A stretch of 64,000 nucleotides of DNA from Umbilicaria muhlenbergii (lineage: Eukaryota; Ascomycota; Lecanoromycetes; Umbilicariales; Umbilicariaceae), in contig KK106981.1 of the NCBI GenBank assembly GCA_000611775.1, positions 3,752,129 to 3,816,128 on the forward strand. The letters are read 5' to 3'. The number at the start of each line of letters is the position of its first letter. Position 1 is the first letter of the stretch. The notes under the pieces are model-generated. The model saw only the letters and a list, made by a program, of their open reading frames with translations, ran no database searches and was not told the DNA's origin. Shown piece after piece: positions 30,931 through 42,067 of this stretch. The position numbers and the translations under genes are program-made.

Positions 30931-32773
30931 CTACGAAACCTCCTTAAGCCGGCACTGCCACCCACCCAACTCCTGGTTCAGAAGCGGTAGACTAAAAGAA
31001 ACACGTTAGATGATAGCCATGTATCTTCATCTTCCCAAAGCAATCGACTTACCTAGCACCCAAACACCACCCCAACTCATTCCCCTTGATCTTCTTAGCG
31101 ATCTTAACCTCCCGATCAATAGGCATTTCATAACCCGTATGCAACAACGCCATCATAAAGTTCAAATCCAGACAATACTCCGGCCGATCCTTCAATTCCG
31201 CTATCGCCCCATCCACGCCTTCGAATACGCCCCAGCTGCCCTCCCCTTCGCAGACTTCCTGTGTCAAATCCCGCAACTCCCGGATGGTGAAGGATTCAGG
31301 CATGCCGAGTGGCTGCGTTCGGTCGTAGAAGTAGCTAAAGATATATACGTCTTCATTCGCAAACGTCTTTTCGAGCGACGGTTGGTGCACGCCGCCGAAA
31401 GAGCAGGGCGTCAGGTCGCAGGTGGCGTCTTTCTTAAGGATTTTCTCGGCGAGACCACGGCATTGAGCTGGGCTGCCAGTCACAGGACCCGTCATGTTGA
31501 CCGTGTACTTTTTGTCGTCCTCGAGGGTGACGGTGACTTCCCTGCTCATGCCAGGCGCGATGCAAGGATTAGAAAGTGGCTTGTTGAGCCACTCCGTCTC
31601 TTTCGGGTCCGCATCACGTTTTGCTTGCACCACGAGTTTGTGGATGGACTCGCGAGCGGCCATCAACCCATAACCCAGATGTGAGTGCTGGTAGAGAATA
31701 AAGTCGCGGCCGCCGAAGCTAAGAGAGTATTTGTGGTCTCCTTCAGCCAGGATTTCCGGCATACCATGGGAAGGGCTCTTGAACGTGGGTTGGAAGACAA
31801 TCTGAGTGGACCCCCCTCCAAGGTCGAAGATCGCTGCCGTGGGCGTCTTGTCTGGCCCACCGATCTTACCAAGAAGATAATTCGTGGTGATCCACGCATA
31901 TACACCCTCGTCCTTGCCATCCATGATCACCACTCCATCTTTTTCCTTTGAGACGACCGGGAACGGGTATACGGTTTCGAGGCGTGTTCGGACCGCCTCG
32001 AGTATTTTGTTGCTCATCTCCGGGCCCAGCAATCTCAACCCTGCCGTAGCTTTGACCGCTACTGGAGAGCACGACTTGAGTTTGTCAGGGACAGTTTTCA
32101 TCGCCACGTCCATAAGCATGTCCAAACTCTTCGCCGCCCCCTCCGCGTCGGTCTTGTACGAGCTCAGTCCCGACCCTCCTTCCCTCTTCTCTGTCATTTT
32201 GAATTCCTCATGCTCAAGTTCAGGAGTGGGTCCGCAATTGTTGAATCGATAGACATGTATGCGAGAGCCAGTACTGCCAGCATCTATCATCAACGCATAT
32301 TGTATCAAGGGTTTATCTGGGAAATAGGATTTCGTGCATTTCGTAGCCCCTATTGAAGGGTCGGAGGTCGAGGGGCCTCCAGAAGAAGAGCCATGGCCTA
32401 TGCAATTCACTGATCAGGACGTCTTCATTGTACAGCCATCCGAATGTAGTCCCTACATACCGCTCACATAATCCCTTACGCCCCCTCTCCCAGGCGCAAG
32501 CACAAACAACAGAAATACAATAAGTGCGAGAATGCCCCCAGTCTTGAGGTACCTTGACCGCTGGCTTTGAGTCATCCACGCGTCCTTGACAGAATCCACG
32601 ATGCCGGTTGTTGACCCGTTCGCTGAACCGTTACTATGGTGCCGGCCTGCTTTTTCGTATGGGTCGTCGATAGTATTGCGCGTAGGTAATGATACTGATC
32701 TTCTGCGAGGTGAACTGAAGCTAACATAGGACCATAAGCTAGGACGTCTGCGAGCGTCGACGGCTGTTGACAT
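30931..32773 (-). CDS. GDA1: Golgi guanosine-diphosphatase (GDA1/CD39 family)
   Basis: Type II Golgi membrane enzyme that hydrolyses lumenal GDP to GMP so that GDP-mannose can be imported for glycosylation. Exons 32773-32461, 32409-31053 and 30991-30931 give 576 residues. A short cytosolic N-terminus is followed by one membrane anchor (TGGILALIVFLLFVLAPG, about residues 79-96). The apyrase conserved regions appear in order: MIDAGSTGSRIHVYRF, KATAGLRLLG, DGKDEGVYAWITTNYLLG, AIFDLGGGSTQIVFQP and FGGRDFILYQHSHLGYG. The tail of the enzyme (GNELGWCLGA) continues through a small last exon with LPLLNQELGGWQ, which is easy to miss because the preceding frame stops just inside the intron. Confidence 0.94.
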
Positions 32774-33123
32774 AAGAAATGCAATTACAAGGCGGGTGCT
32801 GAGGAAAGCAGTGTCCTGTTAAGTGGACACTGCTTGCTCGGCCGCTGTTATATCTGAGGGGCCACCGGAGATGAAGGAATTTTGAACTTGCAATGGTAAC
32901 AACCGGTTCTGCTGAAATTGGTTGTATGGAAGAGAATGGTGTAGGAAACTGTACTGTACAGTTGAGTGACACTGACAAAACCGACCAGATCAGGGTCAAC
33001 CCCTGAATGTCTTTCCCCCGGCAATTCTCCGATAAGATACTAACCCGTAATAGCACTTTGTAGATTCCAACATTCGCGATATCAAACACCAAACTGCCCC
33101 ATAGGACTTCCAGCCGCACCAAA
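32774..33123. promoter_or_regulatory. 350-bp divergent promoter region
   Basis: Between GDA1 and the small gene at 33124. Contains TACTGTACAG-type palindromic sequence near 32950; no recognised factor site. Confidence 0.4.
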
Positions 33124-33585
33124 ATGGTAAGAGACCTTCATGGAAGTCTATCCCATCACTAAAACCATCCCGCAGTCCAAAGACTCCTCCCGAACCTACA
33201 TCCACCTAAACCAACCCCGCATCGCCGACCTCTTCGAAGTACACCCCCCCCCTCCCAGGACCCCAATCTCCCCTCACTAACCCCCCTCCGCCCCCCACAC
33301 CAGGAATTCAACCGGGCCCCCCATCTCCCCCACGAAGAAATCTACGTCCCGCCGCAACACCAGCCGCCCAACCCGGAAGACGAAGACGACGTCGTGCCCG
33401 ACCAGCACGCCGCGTTTGGCATCCAGCGCGCTACCCAGGCGAAGAAGGAGAGCGCGTGGAAGGATTTGGGTTTGGAGGAGCTGATGAGGAAGGGGCCGGG
33501 GAAGGAGGTGACGGGTGTGGCGGTGCGGAGTGCGATGGGGTGGAAGAGTAGAGAGGGGGGGATGGGGAGGAATCTGCCAAGATGA
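33124..33585 (+). CDS. small conserved fungal protein of unknown function; first exon is only the start codon
   Basis: Exon 1 is just ATG at 33124-33126, followed by GTAAGA. Exon 2 is 33176-33238 and exon 3 is 33304-33585, giving 115 residues. The protein starts MSKDSSRTYIHLNQPRIADL, has a HEEIYVPPQHQPPNPEDED stretch, then FGIQRATQAKKESAWKDLG and a GPGKEVTGVAVRSAMGWKS tail ending in a Gly/Arg segment. It reads as a conserved, hydrophilic, probably nuclear or cytosolic protein; I do not recognise its function. Frame is kept at both junctions, and codon style is consistent. It is convergent with POL12, and its coding strand flips from C- to G-rich near 33430. Confidence 0.78.
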
Positions 33586-33858
33586 GGGAGAATCGGAGCA
33601 AGGGTTGATAGCGGAGAGGAAAGCCGTTGGAGGTATGGTAGGTCTGGCTTGTACTAGGGGGACTTGGAATGGGGTGTCCCGGTAGGCGTCTGGGGTTTTA
33701 TTGGAGGTACGAGACGGACAATACAAGAAACACTGTTTTATAAGAACAGTTATGCTGTGGTATCATTGCTACTGGACAACGCCCCCGCGGCCTAGCCAAA
33801 GGCCTATCCTGATCCATAAGGTAGTCCGAAAACGCAGAGAGACGCCTCTCAAGTTGCG

Positions 33859-36019
33859 TCATATTCTTACGATATCGACCCTTGCCCTCTCAAATATCCT
33901 GTGACCGATGTTCTTCCCTTCGGCGCGCTCTTCATCGGTCATCTTCCTCGGATGTATCGTCACCTGAGCGTACGTACCTGGGCCTTTGCGTTTCGATGTC
34001 GCTCCTGGATTAATTACCAGGACACTCTCTACAACCTGGTTCGCCGAGTGTCAGTCGAAAACGTGCGAAAGCATACTCAGAGTCTTACCTTTGCGAAAGG
34101 TGACAGTGCGCTCGGCGTGATGAGGACGTCCGGCCTCACATTCAGCCACTCGCCGAGCTTTAGATAGCTCACATCCAGAGGCATCCCCGTTGCTATACCC
34201 TCTTCTGTCCCGGTCTTGGGCAAGAGGGTTCTGTTGACAGGAGGAAAAAGAGGAAAGAAGTGCCTTTGCCGGATCAAATGCCTAGGCAGTCTTGCGAGGA
34301 TATTGCTCTCCTTGGGCGCTCCAATCACGACCTCCTCCCGCCGGAGCTCCCAGAGAATATCTTGCGCCGAAATGCCGACCACAATTTCGTTCAAGGAAAT
34401 GGTCACAGGGTTTGATACTATCTTAGCCTGCTTTGGTAGCCCGAGTTCCTTCTTCGAAAATGGTTCTTGCGGCCAAGATACGTGTTTGTTGACCGCGTCA
34501 CGGACTGAAGGGATGAGAACGATTGTGATGCTGGGCACTTCCTGTGCAAGCTTTCGTAGCGGGCTACCCACCATTACTCTGAAGGCGTCAGTGAGCGTCG
34601 CTTTATCAGGCTCGATGCCCGCATCGTCGGGAAGGTCGAAGTCGCCAGCGGCTATAAGTGGGTGTTCGGTATCGAAAAGTGGTCCAATGAGAACTAAGGC
34701 ATCTGCATATGTCTCACTTGCCTTCTCGCATAAAGCGTGGAGAGGCTCGAATGCGAGGTTGTCATCGGCAGTATAAGGACCAGATGCAAGAACTATGTTG
34801 AGATTACCAGCATAAGGTTGATCATCCCCGCCCACTCCGAGACGCTCGTTGATGGAATCCACTGTAGCAGGTACAGAGGCCGCGGAAGGTAGGAGCGGTA
34901 TTTCCAGCACTTCTTTAACAGAGAAATAGTCTCCTGATGCATTTACACCACGCAGCGCAACGATCTGGCCGGGGAAGAATTCGTGTGACGGCACCCCTTC
35001 GACTTTTAGTGGCACTCGCAGGCCAGCGCCCATACGCCTAGATGTTTCAAGCACCATCGAAGCGGCATTCAGCTTCCCTTCCACAGTATCCGAAGCTATT
35101 CTTCCAACAGCGACGATCTCAGAAGTGCTCTGGCTTGCAGCATTGCCGAAGGCTGTGTCCTCGAGGCCGTGATGTGCTTGGACGAGCGACAGGAACTCAT
35201 CTATCCGGTCATCGAGTACTTCGGAGGCTTCTGAAAGATGCATGGCCATTGGCTTGTAGAAGAATTTCTTGAGATCAGTGTTGGCGGTGAGTTTGATACG
35301 CGGCTCAGAGGGAGGCGCGATAGGAGGCTCGTGAGCGCCCAATTGGTCATTCAGCGTTTCTACTATCTGGCCAGCATTCTGACGATCTGCAAATGCTACT
35401 GCTCTATTAATTTCGTCAGCGTCTGAACCTTCTTCAAGGCCTCACAGACTTACTGTACACCATTCGAGGTCTTATTTGATAGGTCTGCTGCCTCTCTCCT
35501 ATCACTCGGAGAACTCATCGCCTTCGCTTTACTGAATTTAGGCACCGCTGGGGTCTCAAAGGCCGCTTTACGCTTTCTGGCAGTTCCATTGACACCGTTG
35601 GTTGGTCGAGGGGTATTGGGTACAAGGCCATCTAAACTGTGACTATGTTAGTAGATGATTGCAGCTGAGCCCTATAGAAACACCTACATGCCATAGACGT
35701 CCTCATTGCTTCCGGCATGACGTGGAGTGCCATTGACCCCAGACCTTTTGTCCGCACTGCGAACATGAGCCCTGCCCCTTGTTTCTCTTTCCAAACTCTC
35801 CTGTATATCTTTCTTAAAGTCTCGTGCGGTGTTTAGATCCAGCTTTGTCTCGTCCGAACCCATTTTGATACTGTAAGACTCCCATTTGTAGAATAACTCT
35901 TGTGGTGGTATCGCATGCAGTCGGAGTATGGATTGCAATTCACCTAAGATATCTGGTGGCAGCTCCGTACTCGGCGGTGGAGCAAATAAAGCGTTGAGCT
36001 CTTCAGTGGTACTCGCCAT
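33859..36019 (-). CDS. POL12: DNA polymerase alpha-primase subunit B
   Basis: B subunit of the DNA polymerase alpha-primase complex, needed for initiation of replication and telomere capping. Exon 1 (36019-35688) has the N-terminal helical domain (ELNALFAPPPSTELP, LQSILRLHAIPPQELFYKWE). A second exon carries a basic KRK stretch and SSPSDRREAA. The main exon runs from about 35390 to 34086 with the OB domain (VPLKVEGVPSHEFFPGQIVALRG split by family spacing) and the inactive calcineurin-like fold: NIVLASGPYTADDNLAFEPL, ALVLIGPLFDTEHPLI, ITIVLIPSVRDAVNKHVSWP and SNPVTISLNEIVVGIS. The last exon (34038-33859) ends TYAQVTIHPRKMTDEERAEG and VDIVRI. The phosphodiesterase metal ligands are absent, as is normal for B subunits. 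Confidence 0.94.
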
Positions 36020-36115
36020 TGTGTAAAACGTAATTTGTGTATCAGCAAGATCACCGAGCTTTCTGTGAGTCTGGTTTCCGCGTGGATTGAATCGTGTAAA
36101 GTGGGTTTTCGGTCG

Positions 36116-36132
36116 ACGCGACTGAAGACGCG
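36116..36132. promoter_or_regulatory. paired ACGCG (MCB-like) elements upstream of POL12
   Basis: ACGCGA at 36116 and ACGCGC at 36128, 12 bp apart, lie about 100 bp upstream of the POL12 start. ACGCGT-type MCB boxes drive G1/S expression of replication genes, POL12 included, in yeasts. The match is to the core only. Confidence 0.5.
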
Positions 36133-36303
36133 CTCCCGCGCTTTACAGTTTCGGCGCTACTGTGCGGCGTAAGGCTGAGAATGTTGAGATGAGTTAGAAT
36201 CATCATTTTATGGCCGTGCTACAATTTTCATGCAGCATTGCAGTGATACGGCAGCAGCCTGAAGAAGCTTATCTGTGTTAAGTGCAGCCCACCGGCCTTC
36301 GAC

Positions 36304-37481
36304 ATGGCTGCCTCTGCGCCGGCGCAGTCTCCAATGCTCGAGGGGAAGCAGGCAAATGGATCGGCAACAGCCGAACATCCACAATCATCCTCTCTACAGC
36401 CTTCCAAATCCTCAGTTCCTGAAACTGCGACGGTGAACAGCACAGAACCATCGGGCGTCATTACAACACCCTTCCTCCGCCCCCTCCACATTGCAAACCC
36501 TCCCCCTTCACGACCACTCACATCCGAGCAAGAATCCAAATACGCCTCCCTCCTAGGCACCGCCTCATCATGGAAAACCATCCCCACCAGCTCCGCCCGC
36601 AACAGCCCCGTCTCCCCCATCACCCCTTCCGAGCGCATGTGGCTAACACGCGAATGCCTCCTCCGCTATCTCCGCGCCACGAAATGGAACACCGTCGACG
36701 CAGCCACCCGACTTCTCGGAACGCTGACCTGGCGCCGAGAATACGGCGTCGAGAAGCTGGATGCAGAATACATTTCTCCAGAGAACGCGACGGGCAAACA
36801 GGTCATCATGGGCTACGACAATGTGACACGACCGTGTCTGTACCTGATCCCCGCCAACCAAAACACCAAGGAGAGCGAGCGCCAGGTCCAGCATCTGGTG
36901 TTTATGCTGGAGAGGACGATTGACTTGATGCCACCGGGGCAAGAGACATTGGCCTTACTGCTGAATAGTACGGGGAGTACGGTGAATATTGCACAGGCCA
37001 GGGTGGTCTTGAATATTCTACAGACGCATTATCCGGAACGATTGGGGCGGGCGCTGGTTATAAAGAGTAAGGGCGACAATCATCACTCTGCCATATATGT
37101 TGCCAAGAATCGGCGTGCTGACGGGTCTCTTCCATAGTTCCCTGGGCCGCGAATGTCTTTTTCAAACTCATCACTCCCTTCATCGACCCCATGACCCGCG
37201 AAAAACTAAAGTTCAACGAAGATCTGCGAAAACATGTCCCGCCCCCACAGCTGCTGTCCACTTTTGGCTTTGGCGGCGAAGTCGAGTTCAAATACGAGCA
37301 TGAGGTTTACTGGCCGGCTCTTGAGAGGTTGGCAAAGGAGCGAAGGGCGGAGCAGCTTGAACGGTGGCAGAAGGGAGGAAGTAGGATCGGCGAGCTGGAG
37401 GCGTATCTTAGGGGCGGGGACGAGAGGAGCCTGGCGGTGGTGGAGACTAATGGCGAGAAGATGGGTGAGGGCGTATTGTGA
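36304..37481 (+). CDS. CRAL-TRIO (Sec14-like) lipid-transfer protein
   Basis: Phosphatidylinositol/lipid transfer protein of the Sec14 superfamily. Exons 36304-37066 and 37138-37481 join as ALVIK-IPWAANVFF, giving 368 residues. The N-terminal 90 residues are Ser/Pro-rich. The CRAL-TRIO N domain has ECLLRYLRATKWNTVDAATR and TWRREYGVE. The lipid-binding domain follows with GYDNVTRPCLYLIPANQNT, HLVFMLERTIDLMPPGQET, LLNSTGSTVNIAQARVVL, LQTHYPERLGRALVIK and FKLITPFIDPMTREKLKF. The sequence resembles the Pdr16/Csr1 type rather than Sec14 itself (inference). It is divergent from POL12 with 284 bp between the start codons. Confidence 0.92.
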
Positions 37482-38209
37482 TGGGGTGGGGTCTAAAGGC
37501 GTTTGGGATTATCAGAGCGAGCGCGGACATAATACTACTGACAGATCTTTTTTTAAAGCGTATAGACTTGGGGAGAAAACAATGCCGTCATAAGATCATA
37601 GCTACATCTCGAGATTAAGTCACCCTCTAATATGTCTACATTTGAAGGGGCCTTGACAGCACTGCAACGACCTCCAACTCTAGCGGCGGTGTAGATCTCC
37701 TTGCCATACCACATCCTTTTTTAAACATGTCTTCGTGTTCCAGCGTGTCAAAATCATACATTTCCGTCGTCTCTCAATGCGCATGACTAACGGTCGCCTC
37801 AGATCACCTCGTATGATGTGACGCACTCGAAGGTGGAAAGGCCATTCTAGATCTCTTTGTACAATGTAAGCAGTGCGATAGCGCGCCTTAGGGTCCTCTG
37901 GGTTGAGTGGCGATCCCAAGCTTGGATTGATCGACAACGCCATCGTGTGCTGAACTTGAATCCTGTTAGATAAATTCCCTCCGGCAGCTCTGGATAGACC
38001 AACTCCTTCATGTTTTAGGCGCAATACTGTGTCCAACACCCGTTTTGCAACTCATGTTTCTCGAGGATGCAGTGAGTGGCAGAGCTCGCGATACTCCAGG
38101 AAGCAGATTGGCTCAGGGGAAGGCGTGGATGCCGTTGGTAGCTTCATGTCTTCTTTGCGCTTCAGAGCTCCATTGTAGGTTCGATTGTCCGATTGCAACA
38201 CCTAATTGC
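37482..38209. other. intergenic, convergent 3' regions
   Basis: Between the CRAL-TRIO and eIF2B-delta genes. An open frame on the minus strand (37680-38039) shows no family signal and is left out. Confidence 0.5.
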
Positions 38210-39782
38210 TCAAGAATTTGTGCTCAATCGATGCACTACCGGTACTGAGCTCGGAGGCAGAGATCCATACTCAGTGACGACCATGTTAATGTACTCCGGC
38301 GGAGTAACATCATACATGAGGTTGAGCAGCTGCAGATTGGGCGTGTCTCGCCACTTCGATAGCAATGTGGTATTGTCGCCGGCAATGGTCAACTCATCTG
38401 GAGGCGCTACTTCATTCGTAACGATGCTGTCCAAAGCCACCTTGTCGGTAAATTTGACACTCTCACAGCATACTATGACAGGGATGTCCGCTTCCTTCGC
38501 CATCATAGCCACGATAGCGGTGCCAACCCTTGAGTACAGTCGACCGTTGCTCATCATAGCGTGGGCGCCAAGGAAGACTTTTGTAGCGTCTTTGACAGCG
38601 TGACCGATAGCATGAATGAGCGAATATTGTACCTCGAGCCCCAGATCTGCCAAGGCTCGTGCTAGATGTTTTCCTTCAAACAGTGGTCTGGAGTCTATGA
38701 CGATCACTCTGAACTTTGTGCCCCTTCGGTGTGCTTCGACGAGCGTCTGCTGAACGATGCTGCTCTTCGCAAATGTCAATATCACGTCGCCGTCTTGGAC
38801 CTTTTCAGCAGCGCTCAGTGCTATGACTTGGTCAGCTACAGAGATTCGTTCCCGAACAAAGTTGTCTATCGCGTCACAAAGATCGTGCTTGGCATTCTGT
38901 TCAGGGGTATCTGGGTCAACGTCGCTGATCTCAACTTTCAGCCACCTAATGGCATTTCCCATAGAAACTGAAAGTGGCCGGCAAGATACCAGATAGTCTA
39001 TCTGGGGGGAGAGATGAGAGGCAAGATGACGAGGGAGCGAGTTTTGCGGAGGGGTGATGTATGATTCAATGACCTTGAGGATTATTAGCAAGACGTAAAT
39101 GGGACTGGAAGGAAGTCCTAACCCTCTTAAAGACTAACAGAGTGGCCACGCATCGAGCGTTACTACCACAGATAACATAGTTGCTCATTTGCAGGCCCAG
39201 AGCTAGTACCGCTGGATGGACGTCCTTTCCAGCTCCGGCGATCGTGGTCCTCCTAGGCTGCCCATACAAATGACCGAACAGCGCAACGTTTCTATTCTCT
39301 TTCTTCGGCTGAGGTGCAGGAGGCGCTACCTGCGACTGTGCTGGACGCGAAACCAGGGGCCTCTGATGCATATTGTTGGTAGACCCCGTGCGTTTATGCT
39401 GGGTCTTTAACCCCGGTGTAGGCGGCCCTGCCGCGGCATTTCCCTTCTTTGCACCTTCTTTCCCGACGTCAAGCTTCTTCGCCGTCGACGCTGCTGCCTC
39501 TGCGGGTTGAGGCGCCTGTTTCTCCTGTTTCTCCTGTGCTCGCCTTGCAGCTTTCTCTGCCTTAGCCCTCTTTTTCAACTCCGCACCCGACAGTTTCTCG
39601 TTTTGCGCGACCTCGATGACCTGTGCTGGCTCTTTCGTACCATTCGCCTCTTTTGTCTGTCCATGCACCTTCGACTTGTCGCCAGTAGATGAGGTTGCTT
39701 CAGTTCCATTTGCAGTTGTACTTTCATCCGACAAAGGCGTGCTTGTAATTGGAGACTCACTGGCGACTCCAGAAGGCGCCAT
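38210..39782 (-). CDS. GCD2: translation initiation factor eIF2B subunit delta
   Basis: Regulatory subunit of the eIF2B guanine nucleotide exchange factor, target of eIF2-alpha phosphorylation in the general amino-acid control. Exons 39782-39123 and 39073-38210 join in phase 0 as VFKR-VIESYITPP, giving 507 residues. The start at 39782 (MAPSGVASESP) is preferred over an upstream in-frame ATG at 39860 because the upstream part is not conserved in style. The N-terminal 140 residues are Lys/Ala/Glu-rich (LKKRAKAEKAARRAQEKQEK). The Rossmann-like eIF2B domain shows LFGHLYGQPRRTTI, DVHPAVLALGLQMSNYVICG, DGDVILTFAKSSIVQQTL, FRVIVIDSRPLFEGKHLA, VFLGAHAMMSNGRLYSRVGT and VTPPEYINMVVTEYGSLPPS, all typical of the subunit. 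Confidence 0.95.
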
Positions 39783-40397
39783 CTCCAACGTTCCAAGCCG
39801 GAGGCCTATGCCGCAAAAGAGCGTATGTGGTGGGAAAAAGCGGTCTTCGGTTTGGCACAAATCGGCACGGATTGTGAGTCAATCACGAACTTTTGTTCCG
39901 CGCTGTGGTCCAAGCGCCACGCTAGTTTTGGAGATCATTGCACGGGGATGTCCTACAGGACCTACTCGGAGTATGTACTTTTCTGAAGGCAGAGGTACAA
40001 CATGTGTTCCCCAAGTCTGGTTATGCATGCTATCGGAAAGTCTTTGGTCATCAAGAACGGCTTTGCATCACTTCCATGGTCCACAGTATATGAACACAGT
40101 AATCGTAGTAGTGTCTTGGTGTGAACTTATTGATCTCGCGAAGCTGGAAGCATGGACCTGAAAGCGATTCTCTTACTCATCACGAAACCAAAGGCACTAA
40201 AGAGTGGTGAGAAGAGCTCCGGCGGAGCCCCCCGGTGCACATCTTCGTTTGTTGTTGCTGGTAGCTAAAGCAGGTTGTACATTCCCTTAACGCCGACAGA
40301 AACCCGAAGAAAGCATTGGAGCTCTATGCTGCTGTACAGAGAAAGCCAGTACCCTCGATATAGGCACCAGTCTGTCATCCATAGCAACCTGCCGGGC
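39783..40397. other. intergenic
   Basis: Upstream of the eIF2B-delta gene and downstream of the small two-TM protein gene. No gene or repeat recognised. Confidence 0.5.
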
Positions 40398-40756
40398 CTA
40401 GGACGTGCTCGCCAGAATTCCTCCCTCCTCGGCCTTGCTTGTTTCCAATGTCCCCTCCCTTTCCGCCCTTCGCCTTCTCTTTTCCAATAGACTGTTCCTA
40501 CGATCTGCCAATATCTTCATCTGCCTATTCTCCACGCCCGTCAACCAGTACCCAAAGCTTCCCCCAGCGGCCGCGAAAACAGGGTACGCCCACAGTGATT
40601 CCTTGTTGAAGAACGGTCGCATCTCTATGCCAAGTTGCCAGAATCGAACAGCAAGGCCTAACCACAGGAAAACCGAGTTAGTCTCGACGTAGAACGGAAC
40701 CTGGGCGATGGGGGTTATGTACCGAAGCCGCTCCAGAATAGGATCTTATGAACCAT
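40398..40756 (-). CDS. small two-TM protein, possibly a mitochondrial complex I accessory subunit
   Basis: The open frame 40700-40398 encodes VPFYVETNSVFLWLGLAVRF, GIEMRPFFNKESLWAYPVF, GGSFGYWLTGVENRQ and a basic LEKRRRRAERE tail. Two hydrophobic helices with a short loop and a basic C-terminus suggest a small inner-membrane protein. It resembles fungal proteins found with complex I, but I cannot name it with confidence. The only ATG upstream that fits is at 40756-40754, joined through a 53-nt intron (GTTCAT...CCCAG) to GTT CCG, so exon 1 would again be only the start codon. The donor is weak. An internal start at MRPFFNKES is possible, but would remove one helix. The upstream frame PILERLRYITPIAQ is also open, so the 5' end needs transcript data. 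Confidence 0.6.
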
Positions 40757-41010
40757 TGTCGGTAGACTTCCACCGATAGCGTGGGGTACAAAGTATATGC
40801 TATGCCGCTATGGGGAGCGAGACGAGCTTCGTAGAGGCTTCAATGGGAGGTTGCTGCCAAGTTAAGTTGGGGGAATAGCTGCTGGTTGCGGGATGATGGA
40901 TGATCGTCTGCCTTCGAAGCTCACGCGGCACTAGACTGTAGGGCTGAAGTTTATTTACTTGAACACCTTGGCAAGGATCTGTCAAGGCAACACACCACTC
41001 TTGCGCAAAG

Positions 41011-41509
41011 ATGGCAGACGTTGGCGATGGAGACTCCGCTCCGGTTTCAGAGCCGCTCGACCTCGTGCGTCTTTCGCTGGATGAGACTGTTTTTGTGAAA
41101 CTAAGAGGAGACCGAGAACTCAAGGGACGATTGCATGTGTGTTTACTTCCGAGCCCTCATGACTGTTCTGGACTGGTATGGCTCCCGCACTTGCGGATTC
41201 ATGCTGAGAAATCCCAGGCATATGACAGCCACTGCAATCTCGTTCTGGGCGACGTGGAAGAGACCGTCTACGTAGTGGAAGAGGATGACGAGGAAGAAGA
41301 GACAGTCAAGGTTAGCATGAAGTCTTAAGCACGCACCTAATACGAGATGCTGATGAAGGGTACAGACCATCAAGAAGCAGTCAGAGATGCTCTTCGTAAG
41401 GGGTGAGTGTTCATAGGCGGTCAATAGCAGGTGCCAGGTGGCAGGACGCCAGAGCTTACACATCGCAGGGGACTCTGTCGTACTTATATCACCGCAAGCT
41501 CCATCATGA
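41011..41509 (+). CDS. LSM3: Sm-like protein LSm3
   Basis: Subunit of the LSm1-7 (mRNA decay) and LSm2-8 (U6 snRNA) rings. Four exons (41011-41136, 41218-41310, 41366-41402, 41469-41509) give 98 residues, exactly the family size. Sm1 motif: [20 protein letters not shown] then [19 protein letters not shown] with the RNA-contacting D.H.N residues. Sm2 motif: [15 protein letters not shown], with the conserved RGD split by the last intron. An acidic [11 protein letters not shown] linker lies between, as usual for LSm3. The 81-nt first intron has no stop near its start, so a read-through frame mimics a longer protein. Confidence 0.96.
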
Positions 41510-42067
41510 GAGCGCACGAAGATTCAGACTTACTTTTCAAAACCTTCGAGGCGAGGATCAGATATACAATCTGGAATGCGCGACAATGGGGTGGCTGAGA
41601 GTAGGGCGTATCACTCTGAAGAGCTAGGGCCAGCCGTGTTTATCCACTACCTTTGGGGACAAAGCAGCTGGATAGCGATTTGACAGAAGCATGTCTACCA
41701 TAAAAATAACAGAAGCTGATCCTAGAAATCAAGAATGATTGGTCCAGTCATTTAAGGTAAATTCTAATAAATCACCAACCCTCGGCACGCGTGACTCAGT
41801 GACTATGCGTCACGACTTCACTATCGATAAAGCTATAACCCCCCCCCCCCCCGGCAACCCGGCTCTCAATAATTCCCCCTTCTTGCGCAACCCCTAGATA
41901 ACTGCCTGTTTTTCAAGTAATTCATCTTAATCGTCTAATTTCGTTACTATTAAACCCCTTGTGCTAAATAGCCTGGGAGATTTAAATCCTTTCCATTGCA
42001 GTCAGAGGACAGTCAAACGCCACCCACTGCTGGTGGCTCGCTGTTACTTGGTTCGGCCCTTTGCGGC
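41510..42067. other. intergenic, AT-rich with a C14 run
   Basis: 41690-41990 is AT-rich and ends in a 14-base C run at 41839-41852. A composite ACGCGT/TGACTCA site is listed separately. An upstream exon of the next gene could also lie here (acceptor ATTGCAG near 42000). Confidence 0.55.
41787..41812. promoter_or_regulatory. overlapping ACGCGT and TGACTCA motifs plus TGCGTCA
   Basis: ACGCGT (41787-41792) overlaps TGACTCA (41792-41798), the consensus for Gcn4/AP-1 bZIP factors, and TGCGTCA follows at 41806-41812. These match exact consensus cores; binding is inferred. Confidence 0.45.

Noticed and set aside
23400-41860. G13 (23408) and C14 (41839) runs as assembly artefacts
   Set aside because: Homopolymer length can be miscalled, but both runs are intergenic and flanked by ordinary unique sequence, so no artefact can be claimed.
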